Source: Dipteronia dyeriana
Lineage: Eukaryota > Streptophyta > Magnoliopsida > Sapindales > Sapindaceae
Length of the DNA: 64,000 nt
Assembly (NCBI GenBank): GCA_032871835.1
Contig: CM065298.1
Span: 10,403,596-10,467,595 of the forward strand
Direction: 5' to 3'
This document shows positions 34,413 through 46,243 of this stretch, piece by piece. Position 1 is the stretch's first letter. The number at the start of each line of letters is the position of its first letter. The notes under the pieces were generated by a model. It saw only the letters and a list, made by a program, of their open reading frames with translations, searched no databases and was not told where the DNA came from. Made by a program: the position numbers and the translations under genes.

Positions 34413-37400
34413 TGATATAGAATTTCAGCAAAACCATATACACTTCCTCCGAGAGATCACCATACAAGAATGCGTTATTAACATCCAATTGAGTAAGATG
34501 TCAACTCTTAATAGCTACCAAAGCAAGCAAAAGCTTCCTTGTCACAAGTTTAGCAATAGGAGAATATGTGTCAATGAAATCCACACCCTCTTGTTGAGTG
34601 TAACTTTTAGCAACCAATTGAGCTTTAAACATCTCAACGGATCCATCAGCATTATGTTTCACCTTATTAACCCACTTACAACCAATTGGATTTTTTCCTG
34701 CAGGTAAGCTTGTAATAGACCTGGGGTTATTTTCTTTTAAAGCATGTAACTCAGCTTTCATAGCATGTCTCCATTCAGGTAAAACCACAACTTGAGAATA
34801 AGAAGATGGATCAGAATGAGAAGATCATTCGGATCCATAAGTAAGAAATGTGTGTAGGGGATAAGGTGTGTTGGCAGAAAATAGTTGAGGACAAAAATCA
34901 AAACTAGCCAAAAAGCAATGATAATCTTACAGATAAGTAGGAGCTTTGGTTCGTCGATGAGGTCTTTGAGATGTAGGGCTTGGTGGAAACTGAGTAGGAA
35001 CAGGAACATGTGAAGATGGAGAAAGGCATCGTGATACTAAAAAAAGATAGAAGGTAAAACCCAATCAGAAAAAAAATCACTCTAAAACACGGGGGAATTC
35101 ATTTTGTGAAAAGGAAAAATATATTAATGAAACACCACATTTCTGGAATGGAAAATTGAGTTTGTGTTTAAGTCAAGAAGCTTATACCCTTTGTAACCAT
35201 ATGGATAACCAAGGAATACAACTGATCTTGCTCTTGGTGAAAATTTATTTCTATGATTAACAAGTGTAAAAGCATAGCAGAGACAATGAAATGATCTTAA
35301 ATGATTGTACTGAGGTTGTTTATGAAAAAGTAGTTCAAAAGGAGTCTTATTGGACAAGAGTTGAGGAGTTCTGTTGATGAGATAAAAAACCGTAAGAACA
35401 CAATCCCCCAATAGCATAATGGAATATTAGATTGGAAATGCAGAGCTCGAGCAACGTTAAGAATATACTGATGTTTTCTCTCAACAACAGAATTTTGTTG
35501 AGGTGTTTCAACACATGAGAAGAAGTAAACAACACCAAGAGAGTAAAAAAGATCAATAAAATCCAATTCATGATCATTATCTGATTTGAAAGATTTGATC
35601 CAGATACTAAATTGAGTTCGAACCATATTGAAAAACTTTGGTATGATCTGTTTGACATCGGATTTGGTTTTAAGCAAATAAATCCAAGTAGCTATAGTAC
35701 AATCATCTACTATGGTTAAGAAAAACTTAAAACCTAAGGACCTCAAACATCACAGTGGATCAGCTCAAAATGTGTATCAGTTCTATGATTATGGGAAATA
35801 AAAGGCATGTGTTTCTGTTTATAAAAACGACATATAGAACAAGGAGAACTTGTATTATATTCACCTGTAATGTGTAAAACATTTTGAGAGTATTTATCTT
35901 AACAAAAGATGGATGGCCTAGCCTATAATGCCAAATTACACCCTTAGACAATGAAGCACTATTACAAGTAGCTTTTACATTGAAATGAGAAGAATTAAAA
36001 CGCTCTAAATCCAAGAAATAAAGATTGCCTTTGTGTCTACCCTTCTCATTTGTTTGGCCTTGTGAATGGTTGTGAATCAAACAAGAATCATGGGAGAAAA
36101 TGAGAGAATATTGGAGAGAATGTACGAAAGAACTCACTGACAGAAGGTTGAATTTAAAATGAGGCACATATGAAACATTTTGAAGTTTAATATGCTTTCA
36201 AAGAAACACAACCAATTTGAGTAATAGAAACAAACAAAAAAAAACCATTAGGTGGAGTGGCTCGAGAATTAGAAACAGGAAAAGATGAATCAAACAATGA
36301 TAATGAACAACCCATATGATGTGTTGCTCATGTATCTAACATCCAGGCACCAGAAGGGATTAAAGAGGTTATACCAATGAAATTAGACACAGAAGGTCCA
36401 ATTCATGGAAAGTCACCAAGCTGAGTTGAAGATCCTGCATTAAGTTGCAAACTAAGAAGATGAATTAACTCGACATTATACTGGTGACAAAATTCATGAT
36501 AGGAGCTTCAGGTGAAGAAGGTTCAGAAAACTATGGTATATTGTGTCCAGCTTGATTATCAAGAGGTTTAGCTGGATGACTTTTAGATCTGAATTTATAT
36601 CCAGGTGGATAACCATGGATTTTATAGCATTTGTCTATTATATACCCTGAAATCCCATAATCTGTACACAGAGCCTTCTCTCTTCATGATTTAGCAGCAG
36701 AACTCACAGCTAAAGCTGCTAGAGTTGAATTAGTACCAAAAGCCATAGATTCAGAGGGTAGATTTGAACCAGAACCAATGTTTTGTTGTCTCTCCTCTTA
36801 CACAACAAGAGCAAATACTTTGTTAATAGAATGGAAAGGATCCATCATTATCACCTGAGCTCGCAACTGAGAAAAAGAGTCATTGAGCTTCATGAGGAAA
36901 TGCATTACATACTCTTTGTGTTGATAGTCCATCCAAGCTTTCAATCCACACAAGTGGAAACGGGAACTGACTGAAAATCTTTGAGTTCATCCTATATGAT
37001 TTTCAACTGAGTATTGTAGCTATTCACATCTTGAGATCCCTGAGAAAGAGCAACTAAGTGCTTCTTGATCTCAAAAATTCGTGACCCATTTCCTTGGTTG
37101 AAACAATCTTGAAGATCTTTCCAAACATCAAAGGCTGAATCAAGATAAAGTAGGCTATCCACGATATCACGAGCCATAACATTAAAGAGAAGATCTGTGG
37201 ATCCTGGTCGAGAAATTGAACCATCGACGAAACCGACCTTGTTCTTTACGGTGATAGCCATAAGCATAGCTCGACGCCATGTATGGTAGTTCTCTCTTGT
37301 CAAAGGATGTGAAACTAGATTAAGACTTGGGTGATCACCATTATAAGAAAATAAGGGCAACTAGAATCACCTATTGGAAAAGATTCACCAATTGGATTCA

Positions 37401-37443
37401 TAGTGCCAAATTGATTGGCATTAGCTCCCGATCCTCTCACCAT
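34413..37443 (-). pseudogene. Copia element B polyprotein: gag, GAG-pre-integrase, integrase, start of reverse transcriptase
   Basis: The start is ATG at 37441-37443 (MVRGSGANANQFG), just inside the primer site. In order: gag (NYHTWRRAMLMAITVKNKV, VWKDLQDCFNQGNG, EIKKHLVALSQG); GAG-pre-integrase near 35840-36160 (MPHFKFNLLSVSS, IWHYRLGHPSF); integrase at 35130-35746 ([66 protein letters not shown]); and reverse transcriptase (EWRHAMKAELHAL, CKWVNKVK, LDVNNAFLYGDL). Stops and frame changes occur throughout. The gene is cut at 34413 and its next part lies at 24745-25238. The lineage is copia; sub-lineage not assigned. Confidence 0.85.
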
Positions 37444-37480
37444 TAAAAGAAAATCAGAGAAGCAATGGAGCAAGAAATTG

Positions 37481-37491
37481 CTCTAGCACCA
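37481..37491 (-). other. Primer-binding site of copia B
   Basis: TGGTGCTAGAG on the minus strand is a mutated form of TGGTATCAGAG. It lies between the LTR and gag. Confidence 0.55.
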
Positions 37492-37493
37492 TA

Positions 37494-37695
37494 TTACAAA
37501 AAAGAAAGAGAAGAGAAGAGAAAATTATCTCTGATATTTTTTATTGATCCAATCGAGTAAAGAAAACAAAAGTATGCTTTTATATGATGAGGTTTACAAT
37601 CCCTAACTACACCTCCGCATAACAGAACAATTGAAAAAGTAAAAATAAGAAAAATACAGCTGTAACTCTAACTCTGTTACAACGATTCTTAAACA
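37494..37695 (-). mobile_element. 5' LTR of copia B
   Basis: About 200 bp adjoin the primer site. It starts near TGTTTAAGAATCG or TGTAACAGAG (minus strand) and ends TTTTTTGTAAT. The matching 3' LTR was not found, so ends are approximate. Confidence 0.5.
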
Positions 37696-37711
37696 GAAGT
37701 TTGCCTTGTAA

Positions 37712-37885
37712 TAGCACAACCCAGATATCTATCAGTAGAACATCATCTCCCTACCAGAGAATAGAGACACATTCCTCTTCAAGGATTTTCACACACTCGT
37801 AGAACGAGTCCCGAAAGTGATCGTCTTAACAGGATCATGCCCTGCATTTTCCCAACCTACCATGATGGTGAACCAAATCTTATCT
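37712..37885 (-). pseudogene. Truncated third copy of dioxygenase exon 3
   Basis: The segment aligns with exon 3 of both dioxygenase genes. CCCAGATATCTATCAGTAGAA, CACATTCCTCTTCAAGG, AAGTGATCGTCTTAACAGGA and GTGAACCAAATCTTATC correspond in order to 11298-11465 and 51220-51385. The part coding for the last residues (including the distal His) and everything upstream of it are missing. There are small deletions, for example where ADICDECMK should be coded. It is wedged between a copia LTR (left) and a Mutator-like element (from 37979). Confidence 0.8.
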
Positions 37886-37921
37886 TTAACATTAAAATTT
37901 ACATTAATGTGAAAGATAAGG
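37878..37921. repeat. Near-perfect palindrome
   Basis: CTTATCTTTAACATT... ...AATGTGAAAGATAAG pairs as an inverted repeat of about 20 bp per arm, centred at AAAATTT. No function is evident. Confidence 0.6.
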
Positions 37922-38289
37922 TTTAAGATAATATAAATGATAAAGAAAAAAATTATTTAAAAAATAAGAAGTAATTACCGGAAACCTACCCGAGGCTCGA
38001 CAATTGACACTTAAAAATAAGTGGACACTCATCTTCCTACCTCCTACCGTTAGTGTTAACCATTATATTTAACCATAGAGTTATGGAGATCCAAATCCAT
38101 TGTCGAATCTCTATCAGGATGTCCACCAAGGTCTGTCATATCTCTTCCAAGTTATCATTCAAAAAAAAAAAAAAAAATTCCATAGGCCAGAAAAGGCTTC
38201 TCTATCAAGCTTCTCTAGCTGCAATCCCAAGTACTGGTTCTCCTTCAAATCCCAGCATATCCCAACCTTGTCTCCTCTCTTCAATCTCT

Positions 38290-39915
38290 AGATTTCTCTC
38301 CCAGCCCACCTCACCTCTTCGACCACTCCTCCTCTCTAACTCTCTTCTCCTCCAAAACCCTCTCAGCACTCTACCGTTCCGCCTCTCATTAGAGATCCAA
38401 ATGAATCTCATGATGGTTCTCCCCACCTCTTTTTTGTTTTTTGTTTTTATTTTTTTTTAATTAATAAATCTCCAGAGATCAATTGTTTTTTACAATTATT
38501 TTTTTTTAAATAATTAATCTTTTTAAGTGATTGAAACTCCACCATTCATCTATTTGATTGATTGTTAAAATTCATCTTCTTTTCATTTGTCTTTTTTCTT
38601 TTAATTTTGATTTTAATAAAATAAAATAAATGTTAAAAAACAACATTAACCTTTGAAATATTAAGGGCCCGTTATGCAGCAATTTTTAGTCCGTTTTCGT
38701 TTTTATTTTTTAAAAACAATTTCGAAAACGTGTTCGTTAACCATTTTTCATTTTATTTTCTAAAAAAAACAAAATCAGTGTTAAAAGTGAAAGATTTGAA
38801 AAATACAAAATGCTTGTTTTTTGTTTTTGTTTTTGTTTTTTATTTTTTTTATATAAAAATATATTTTTAAAATTATTAGTTATACCGTTATGTGTTTGTT
38901 GATATGGTTAGAATAAGATGTGATAAGATTTTCAAATAATCAAAGTGTCCCTCTTATATATGTACACATTATATATTATAATATTATATATTATTAAAAT
39001 ATATATTATATATTTATATATATAATATCTAATAATATAATACACTTTTATTTTTATTATATAATATATATATATATATATTATAATTATTTATTTATAA
39101 TTTAAGAGTTTAATTTTGATTAATTCATTTTTTGATATGTTTTTTTGAATTAATTTTTGATGTGTTACTTTTGTTTAATTTAAAAATTACAATACAAAAA
39201 TTATATTGGTTAATTATGTAATCAATTTATTTATAGTTGTAATAATATTAAATAAAATGTCAAAATTGATATTTCAATTTTTTATAGTTTTCGGTTAACC
39301 TACAAGACGCTTATTTTCCGTTTTCGTTTTCAAAATACAGTTTTCAGTATATACTACCAGACGCGTTTTCAAAATTCAAAATTGAAATAAAAAACACTGT
39401 TTTCATTTTTATTTTTATTTTTAAAAAACAGCAACTGAAAAATGCTTACAGAATGAATCCTAAAGTTAATAGTCACACTTGGTCCAAACTTAAAAGTAGG
39501 GGAAATGAGTGTCGATTATTACCTTCCATTCAATCTCTCGATTTCTCTCCCAACCACTTCACCTCTTTGATGCCGCCCACTCTGCCTCTCTCACTTTCTT
39601 CTCCTCCAAAACCCTATCAGCACTCTGCCAGTCTGCCTCTTGTTAGAGATCTAGATGGATCTCCCCACCTCTTTTTTATTTTTTTTCAATGTTTTTTTAA
39701 TTAATAAATCTCCAGAGATCTATTGTTTTTTAAAATTTAATTTTTAAAACAATTAATGTTTTTTAAGAGAATAAATCTCCACTATTCCTCTATTTGATTG
39801 ATTGTAGAGATTCGTCTTCTTTTTATTTGTCATTTTTGTTTTGTTTTTTTTATTAATTTTTTATTTTAATAAAATAAAATAAATGTTAAAAGACAATATT
39901 ACCCTTTGAAATATC
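38290..39915. repeat. Direct duplication inside the Mutator-like element
   Basis: Unit 1 (38290-38665) and unit 2 (39530-39915) share TTCTCTCCCA, CTTCTCCTCCAAAACCCT, AATAAATCTCCAGAGATC and AAAATAAAATAAATGTTAAA in order. The unit has CT-rich, leader-like composition. The frame at 38053-38460 has no known motif and I do not call it a gene. Confidence 0.7.
38666..39460. mobile_element. MITE of the GGGCCYGTT type between the two duplicate units
   Basis: It starts AAGGGCCCGTTATGCAGCAA and ends TTTTTCAGTTGC-type sequence inverted (CAACTGAAAAATGCTTACAGAA). TTTTCGTTTTTATTTTTTAA and its inverse lie just inside the ends. The second unit has no insertion there. A relative is at about 47560-47725 (ending CAGGCCCTTA). 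The duplication at the flanks was not resolved. Confidence 0.5.
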
Positions 39916-39920
39916 AAAGT

Positions 39921-40845
39921 TGTTGTCGGTGATTTTTGGATCATATAGGATTGATCACGCGTCTAACAGGTTTTTGTAAATTGTTGAAGATGTAACAGAG
40001 AAAATAGAAAAAAGGAAAAATCATACACACATAAGTTTACGTGGTAAAACCCCAAGGTGGGAAAACATCCACGGTTGCCGGTGACGGCGAGAAGAAATCA
40101 CTATGATAAAATGATTGCACACTCAATCTCTCCTTTTTGGCGTATCTTTCTCTTGCATTGTATATCTTTTCTACGGGTGGTTATATTTCTTTCGTTATAT
40201 CTTTTTTACAATAAGATTATGGATCTATTTATACGTGCATAAAACCCTAATTCTTTTTATACATATATGGAAAGGTGATAGTATTGAATTAGAACTGGTT
40301 ACTTATTGAAGTCGTCTTTGTCTTCTTTCCCGTTTCGGAGATCTTATGTATTGAATTAGAATCTACCTAGGATACTAGTTGAATAATCCGTTTAGGACTT
40401 ATTTCTTGATCGGTGTGCAGTCTTCTAGAAGAGCATATTTGTTGTTTGATTTGGACTCTTTAATATGTATGAGGAAATAGTAATATTTCCTTATTGGAAT
40501 ATGATTCTAATTTCCTTGTCATAGTAGGACAAATCTTCTTCGTATTTGAGCCGCAGTTGCCTTTAATGTCTCATGTGTGCTGTCCAACTGATCAATTGTC
40601 TGATCATGGTCAGACATCTTTTGTCTCGATCGGATGGTCCCGACCAAGTCGTCTTTACCCGATCGACTAGTTTCTCCGACCAGGTTATTTGTGCCCGATC
40701 GGTTAGCTTCCCCGACCATCTTAGGTATTCTTGACTTGGCCTTGAGATAATCTATTAATTGCCTTGGGTTGATCTTTCCTGACTCCTGTGACGTGGCATA
40801 TCTAATCATGTTGACTTGTCATGCTATCAAAAAATCTCTATAACA
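39921..40845 (-). mobile_element. 3' LTR of the gag-only element
   Basis: 925 bp, starting TGTTGTCGGTG and ending CTATAACA on the plus strand. It is highly similar to 46244-47155 with scattered substitutions and small indels. It contains the TATA element at 40225-40233 (TATAAATAG on the minus strand). Confidence 0.9.
40585..40735. repeat. CCCGACCA / CGATCGG repeats in U3 of the LTR
   Basis: GATCGG followed by CCCGACCA, CCGACCAGG and CCCGACCATC recurs about every 35-40 bp (three units). The right-hand LTR has the same at 46935-47030. In element orientation this is upstream of the TATA box. Confidence 0.6.
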
Positions 40846-40966
40846 ATACCCCCTCAAATCCGCGAGATGAGCTCTTGACGGCTCAACGAAGGGGATTTGA
40901 ATAGTTTTAATTTTATGATGCTTCTGATCTTGCTTGTCGCTTTAACTTGATCAAGTATCTTATTAA

Positions 40967-43440
40967 TGTTAGGATTATGCTCGATAACAAGAGTGTAATA
41001 TTGTAATTAACAATCTTTTCATATGAATAAAGTGATTTATAGTTTAACAAATCTTATAGCATTTATAATTTAATTATTATAATTGTCAAAAGTAAATAAT
41101 CATAAGGTCAAAAGACTATGAGAAAAGAAGAACTGTTCATACATCTAGATATGTATGAGGTAGACAAAATTCTTTAGTTAGTCTTGAATAATATTCACAA
41201 CTTAAGATAGAAGGTTAGACGCCTTTATCTTGTTAAAGTTGTAGATTCTTTTGCTAGCATTTGAGTGGGGTCAAATGTGTTATGATGAGCCTAAAATCAT
41301 CAAAGTGCGGTGTATTTGGGCAAAAGAATCTAGTGCACTGGGTGCATTAAATAGGATCAAAATGAAATACTTTATCTAGAACCGTCAATGGATAAAAGTT
41401 TTCATTTGAAGACAATCGGAGAGTCTATCTCAATCCTGAGATAAATGATGGACTTATGGTTGCAAGTGTTATCATTTGAGCTATCAATGAGTACGATTGT
41501 ATAACATAGTCCATCCTTGATAGTTTGGTGGTATTCATTTGTTAATCGATAGAGGACTTCATTTATAGATATAGACATCGTGACTCCATTTATTGAATGA
41601 GAGTAGAATACCATCATATGGATGTTTTGAGGTATTGGATATTAAATCTTAACGTTAAGTTTTCAATAGTGTCTATTGAAACATGGCTTCTGGACAAGTC
41701 AAAATATCCAAGTTCAAAATGTGGTCATATGAATAAATATGGTAACTTGGAGAGCTATAGGCGATCTATGAGTTCTTGGCGATTACTGGTATTCTTCACG
41801 AGGATACACTTTCTCCAATAAGGTTATCTAGGGTACGAATGAGTAACATCAACTTATTCTATCTTTATTTAAGAGTTCAATTTTAATTCTTTAGTGGAAT
41901 GAACTAAAATTAAATAGATCAGACCTAAGTGAATCATTTGTAGATTGTGATTGGGTTGTGTCTATTGGAGCTTAAATTTAGATAGCCCGCCAAGATCCCC
42001 AATCCACACGAACTTGCATGGATCACTTGATATATTCTACCGGACCAATTTAGGGGTCCATCTAGAATTGTAATAAGGCATGTGAACTTGTTTCTTTTTG
42101 TAAGAATAGGTCTAGTTCACATGTAGACTTTTTATTAAGGTCCAATGGATTTTATAAAATAAGAAAAATAATATATGGTCTTTATACTATGTATGGGCGG
42201 CAAAGGCTATGGTGAATAGCTTATATATATTATTTTTATTTTATTATTTAATTAAATAGAAATTAATTAATTTGTTGATTAATTAATTATTTAATTAAAA
42301 GTCAAAATCTTTTTCCTAATAGGAGATGGTCTCCTAAAACTATACTATTGTTGATAGTATAGTTAATGTTAAAGATTATATTTGATAAGTAGATAAATAA
42401 AATGAGTTATTTATCTAATCAAATTAGCAAGTCTTTAATATGGTTACAAATACACTATTGAGTTGGATTAGGAGTCTTGGTATAGGAAAGAATTCTTTTT
42501 GGAAAAAGATTCTTGTTCACCAAGTAAAATTACTTAGTGGTAGAATTCTTATTTGAAAAGGATTCATAACCACCAAGTTAATCTACCTAAGGATAGGATT
42601 TTTGTCCATCAAGTAATCTTTATTAGGAAAGATTAAACTTTCCTAATCTACATCAAAGAGGGGAAATTCGGTCACCACATGTGTAATATAGGATATGATA
42701 GATTTCTTTTTAGATAAGGATTCTAACTACCAAACAAATCCATATAAGGAAAGGATTCTTGCCAACCAAGTGAATCCTTCTTAGGAAAGGATTTATGATC
42801 CTATATATATGAGCATGATGAATTCGACCAGCCTTAAGGCTTTTAGAGGTGAATTCGGCCAAGCTTATTTTTCTAAGAGAAAGTTTCGGCCATCATAGGA
42901 ATTTTGAGGGAGAAAAATCTGATTTTACTCTAGACAAAATTCGATCATCTCTAAACAATAGTGTCTGAATTCGGCCAAATAGAGAAAAAAGGGAAACGTT
43001 TTTGTTTTCGATAGTACACTAGTATCATTTACATCAAAAGGGTTTTGTGTACAACATCGAATCAAGGTTCACGCGAGTTTCAATCAAATTGATTGATAAT
43101 TCACAAGTGACCGGACGTTCTTGGATTTTTCTCTAGGAGGATATTTGTAACTAACAAAGAAAAGATTTTGCTTTGTCTCCATCCTCAGGAATACAATTTA
43201 AAGAAAGGGAGCTCACACTCCTAGGTGATTCACGTTCGTGATTGGATTGGAAGATCTTACGGAATCAATTCGGTGCTTGTTCAATCATCAAGTGAAAAAG
43301 GTACGATACTTTTATATATATCAATTAATCTAGGGTTAAGGTTCTAGTTGTATAAAAGGGAAAAAAAAATTATACGCAAACCTTAATCTCGTTTTTTTTT
43401 CTCACGCTTCCGTTACGTTTCTATATCGTTTTTCCCTATA
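40967..43440 (+). mobile_element. Solo-LTR-like insertion, 2474 bp, TSD ATTAA
   Basis: It begins TGTTAGGATTATGC and ends CGTTTTTCCCTATA. ATTAA flanks it (40962-40966, 43441-43445). Removing it rejoins a local repeat of the host element (TTGATCAAGTATCTTATTAA with CTGATCAAGTGTTTTATTAA). The last bases are not the usual CA. The interior lacks coding domains. Short words such as AAAGGATTC(T)T(G/A) and TTCGGCCAA recur between 42480 and 42980. It is read as a long solo LTR, possibly copia. Confidence 0.6.
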
Positions 43441-43519
43441 ATTAAACTGATCAAGTGTTTTATTAAACTGATCAGTCTTGTACTCCTTGACTTTTTGCTC
43501 CCTTGTAGCTGAACCAGTT

Positions 43520-43769
43520 GGTGTCCTGGCTCTCTGCTTAGGATAATTCTCAACTATCATGGTCGGGTCGGTATCCTGGCTTTTCGCTCATGATAATTCC
43601 AGACTGTCTAGATTTTGTCGGTGTACTAGCCTTTTGTTCAGGATAATTCCCGATTGTCCAGATTCACTCGGTGTCATGGCCTTTCACTCACGATAATTCT
43701 CGACTGTCTAGATTCGGTAGGTGTTCTGGCCTTTCGCTCAGGATAATTCCTGACCTTCTTGAGTCTTCT
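43520..43769. repeat. 50-bp tandem repeat, five units
   Basis: Units start at 43520, 43570, 43620, 43670 and 43720, each GGTGTCCTGGC-like followed by TTTCGCTCAGGATAATTC and GACTGTCTAGATTC. The period is exactly 50. It lies downstream of gag in the 3' region of the gag-only element. Confidence 0.92.
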
Positions 43770-44329
43770 GCCAAGAGGTGTTCTGGAAACCTTATCTCCT
43801 TTACCCCTGTTTTTCCCATGCAAACAAGTCACCAAGGATGTCTCCCGGTTTTGTCTGTTTACAAGGGTTTAGCCAAATCATTAGTGTAATACTAACACAG
43901 CCGAACACATCTCACCAGGTTTATCCTGATGGCGTACCCGAGTATTTTTTTTCCCGGTAAAACCGATAGCTCGATGTGGCCGGATTGCTGACAGTGCTTT
44001 TATATGCACCCAGTCGGTTCGACAGACGTGTCAGGTCTCTAACCCCCGACTTCTCAGCCTCTCGGGCATCTTCACCCACCATGACAAGTGTCGGTGATAC
44101 GAGTTTATCTTTGATAACAAAGATGATTATTAAAAATTCGAACACCATTCTTGGCTTCTTTATTAATTGATCTAAAAATTAAAAATATCAAAATAAAGAA
44201 TAATTAGAAAAGCTAGAAATATAAATAAACTAAAAATATCTCAAAAACTGAAAGCAACCAATCTATTTCTCTCCAGAGAAGTTTTTTTATTAAAAGACTA
44301 AGTTTTGTTTTCCACAAGCTCATGTAGGG

Positions 44330-46123
44330 TCTTCAAAAGATAATGTTGATCGTTCCTTCACCGCTGTCTCGGCTCGGGCGTTGCTTCTTTTCATGATTTC
44401 CCATCGGTTGATCGTCCCAGCGGGGGTCCTTCTGCTGATCGTCAGTCCCATTAAAAATTAAATATTTGAGGTGATCCTCCATGATGAGTGTCTCAATGTG
44501 GTCTCTTAGTTGGTAGCACTTTGATGTGTCGTGACCAGTTTCCTTGTGGAACCTACAATATTTTGTCGTGTCTCTTCCGGCATAGGTTGACAATCTAGAA
44601 GGATATTTGACTAGCTTCTGGTCTTCTACGATCGCCAAGATTTCCTCTTGTTTCTTGTTGAGGGGAGTATAGTTAGTGTACTGACCATGAAACTTTTTAT
44701 CATCCCGACTGTTTCTACGATTGTCGACTCGACGACCATCTTGGTTCCCATCACCCTCATAGTGATCACCCTTCTGGTTCTTTGCATGGCCATAATTTGT
44801 TTTGGCGTTCTCCCCGGGGTGACCCCCATGTACATAACTACCTCCTCAGCTAGCTCCTTTTTTTTAGCCATCGAATAACTGCCTGCCACATCAATCAGAT
44901 TGGCGTACGTATCTGGGCACTTCTTCCTCAAATCGAAAGAAAATCAACCCTTCAGTAGGCTGTTGGTGAAGGCGACCACCACAACCTCATCATTGGGATT
45001 TGGATTCCCGACACTTCTTGAGAGAACTTTTTTAGGTAATCTTTTAGTGATTTGTTCTTTCCTTGTTTGAGGGTGGCGATGTGAGTTATTGATTTTCTCC
45101 TTTGTGTATTACCCAAGAATTGTTGTGAAAAAGCTTACATCAACTCTAAAAAATTCTTGATTGTTCATTGAGGGAGTCTTCCAAACCACATAGACCCTAA
45201 GTTTTCGAGCGTTTGTGGGAACGTCAAGCACAATAATGGGTCATTGTAAGCGTATTGCGCCATCGCACTTCGGAAATGTCTCACATGTCTTTTGGATCCG
45301 TGTTTGCTCTAAATTGTTCGATCTGAGGCATTCTGAATCTTTTCGGGAACTGGGTTTGGAGAATGTTGTTCACGAATGGGTTTTCAGAATCATCGTCTAG
45401 TAAATCTTTAAGTCCCTGGCGACGTTCTAATTCTTCCACCTTCTGGGTTAATTTATGTATCAGGATATCTCTTTTATCTCCTGGTTCGTTATCCATATCT
45501 GATCGCTGACGGTCGGTATGCCCATGTTGAAATCTAAATGGGGACTTGCCCCTTCAGCGTGTTCTGCGGGGTGGTTGGTCGTTGTCATCTAACGAGCTAG
45601 ATCGCTCCCGCCTTTGAACACCTCTGCGGATTTCATCTTACTCAAAGTTCGCTTGATACCGATCGTGCCTCCCCCGTTCGATAATTCCTTCATCTCTTAT
45701 TTGAAGTCGCTCCCCCTTTCCATAGTGGTCCACTCATTCTCTGCTAGTTTTACAGGGTGCGTCTGGGGTCGCATCCACTATTTTAGAACGTATCTTGGGG
45801 TCACAAGTCACCATGGGTGTAGACTAGTGATATGGTGAGGTCAGATTAGCAGTTGTTGTTATATTGATACCTTATCTAACGGCGTCTTCAATGACTCTCC
45901 ACAAGGACTCTTGGACCTGTTGGAATACATCTGGGAAAATTATTGGGGGAGTGTCTGTAGAGGTTATTGCAGCTTGTCCAGTTGAAGTTGGAGTTACTGA
46001 GGGCAGGTTTCCTCTAACAGTGTTGGCGTTTATCGTGTCAGGATCATCATCAGCACGTGGGGTATCAGCACGTGGGGTATCAACATCATTTGGAGACTGG
46101 CTTCCATCCCTGTCGTTGGCCAT
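44330..46123 (-). pseudogene. Tat-type gag of the gag-only element
   Basis: The start is ATG at 46121-46123 (MANDRDGSQSPNDVD). The N-terminal part has a repeated PRAD motif, then VEELERRQG, then the gag core (NPFVNNILQTQFPKRFRMP, PDTYANLIDVAGSYSMAKKK). A CCHC-like finger follows (YCRFHKETGHDTSKCYQLRDHIETLI read in parts), and it ends near EGTINIIF, the usual end of gag before protease. Stops (first after VIEDAVR) and frame changes break it into at least four pieces. The family role is capsid and RNA binding. It is related to 1-891. Confidence 0.8.
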
Positions 46124-46218
46124 GCTACTGTTTCACGAGTTCTCCTTTTTTTAGGCTCGCTAGAGTATCTCAGTGTTTCATCTGTTTATGTTGGTTTCTC
46201 GGAGTTGAGTTCTATTTA

Positions 46219-46243
46219 GAGCCCCCCTTCTTCTAACTCCAGT
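46219..46243 (-). other. Leader next to the 5' LTR, candidate primer site
   Basis: Directly inside the LTR the minus strand reads ACTGGAGTTAGAAGAAGGGG. The Tat-type element at 1-1787 has ATTGACGCTAGAAGGAGGGG in the same place. The shared core after the LTR suggests the primer site. It resembles a Leu-tRNA 3' end only loosely. Confidence 0.35.

Noticed and set aside
38053..38460. 135-codon Ser/Leu-rich frame
   Set aside because: It lies in CT-rich, duplicated MULE interior, and the second unit breaks the frame.
40519..40809. 96-codon frame with repeated SGK/VGE motifs
   Set aside because: It lies wholly in the LTR U3 and its repeats are the CCCGACCA units; no protein family is recognised.
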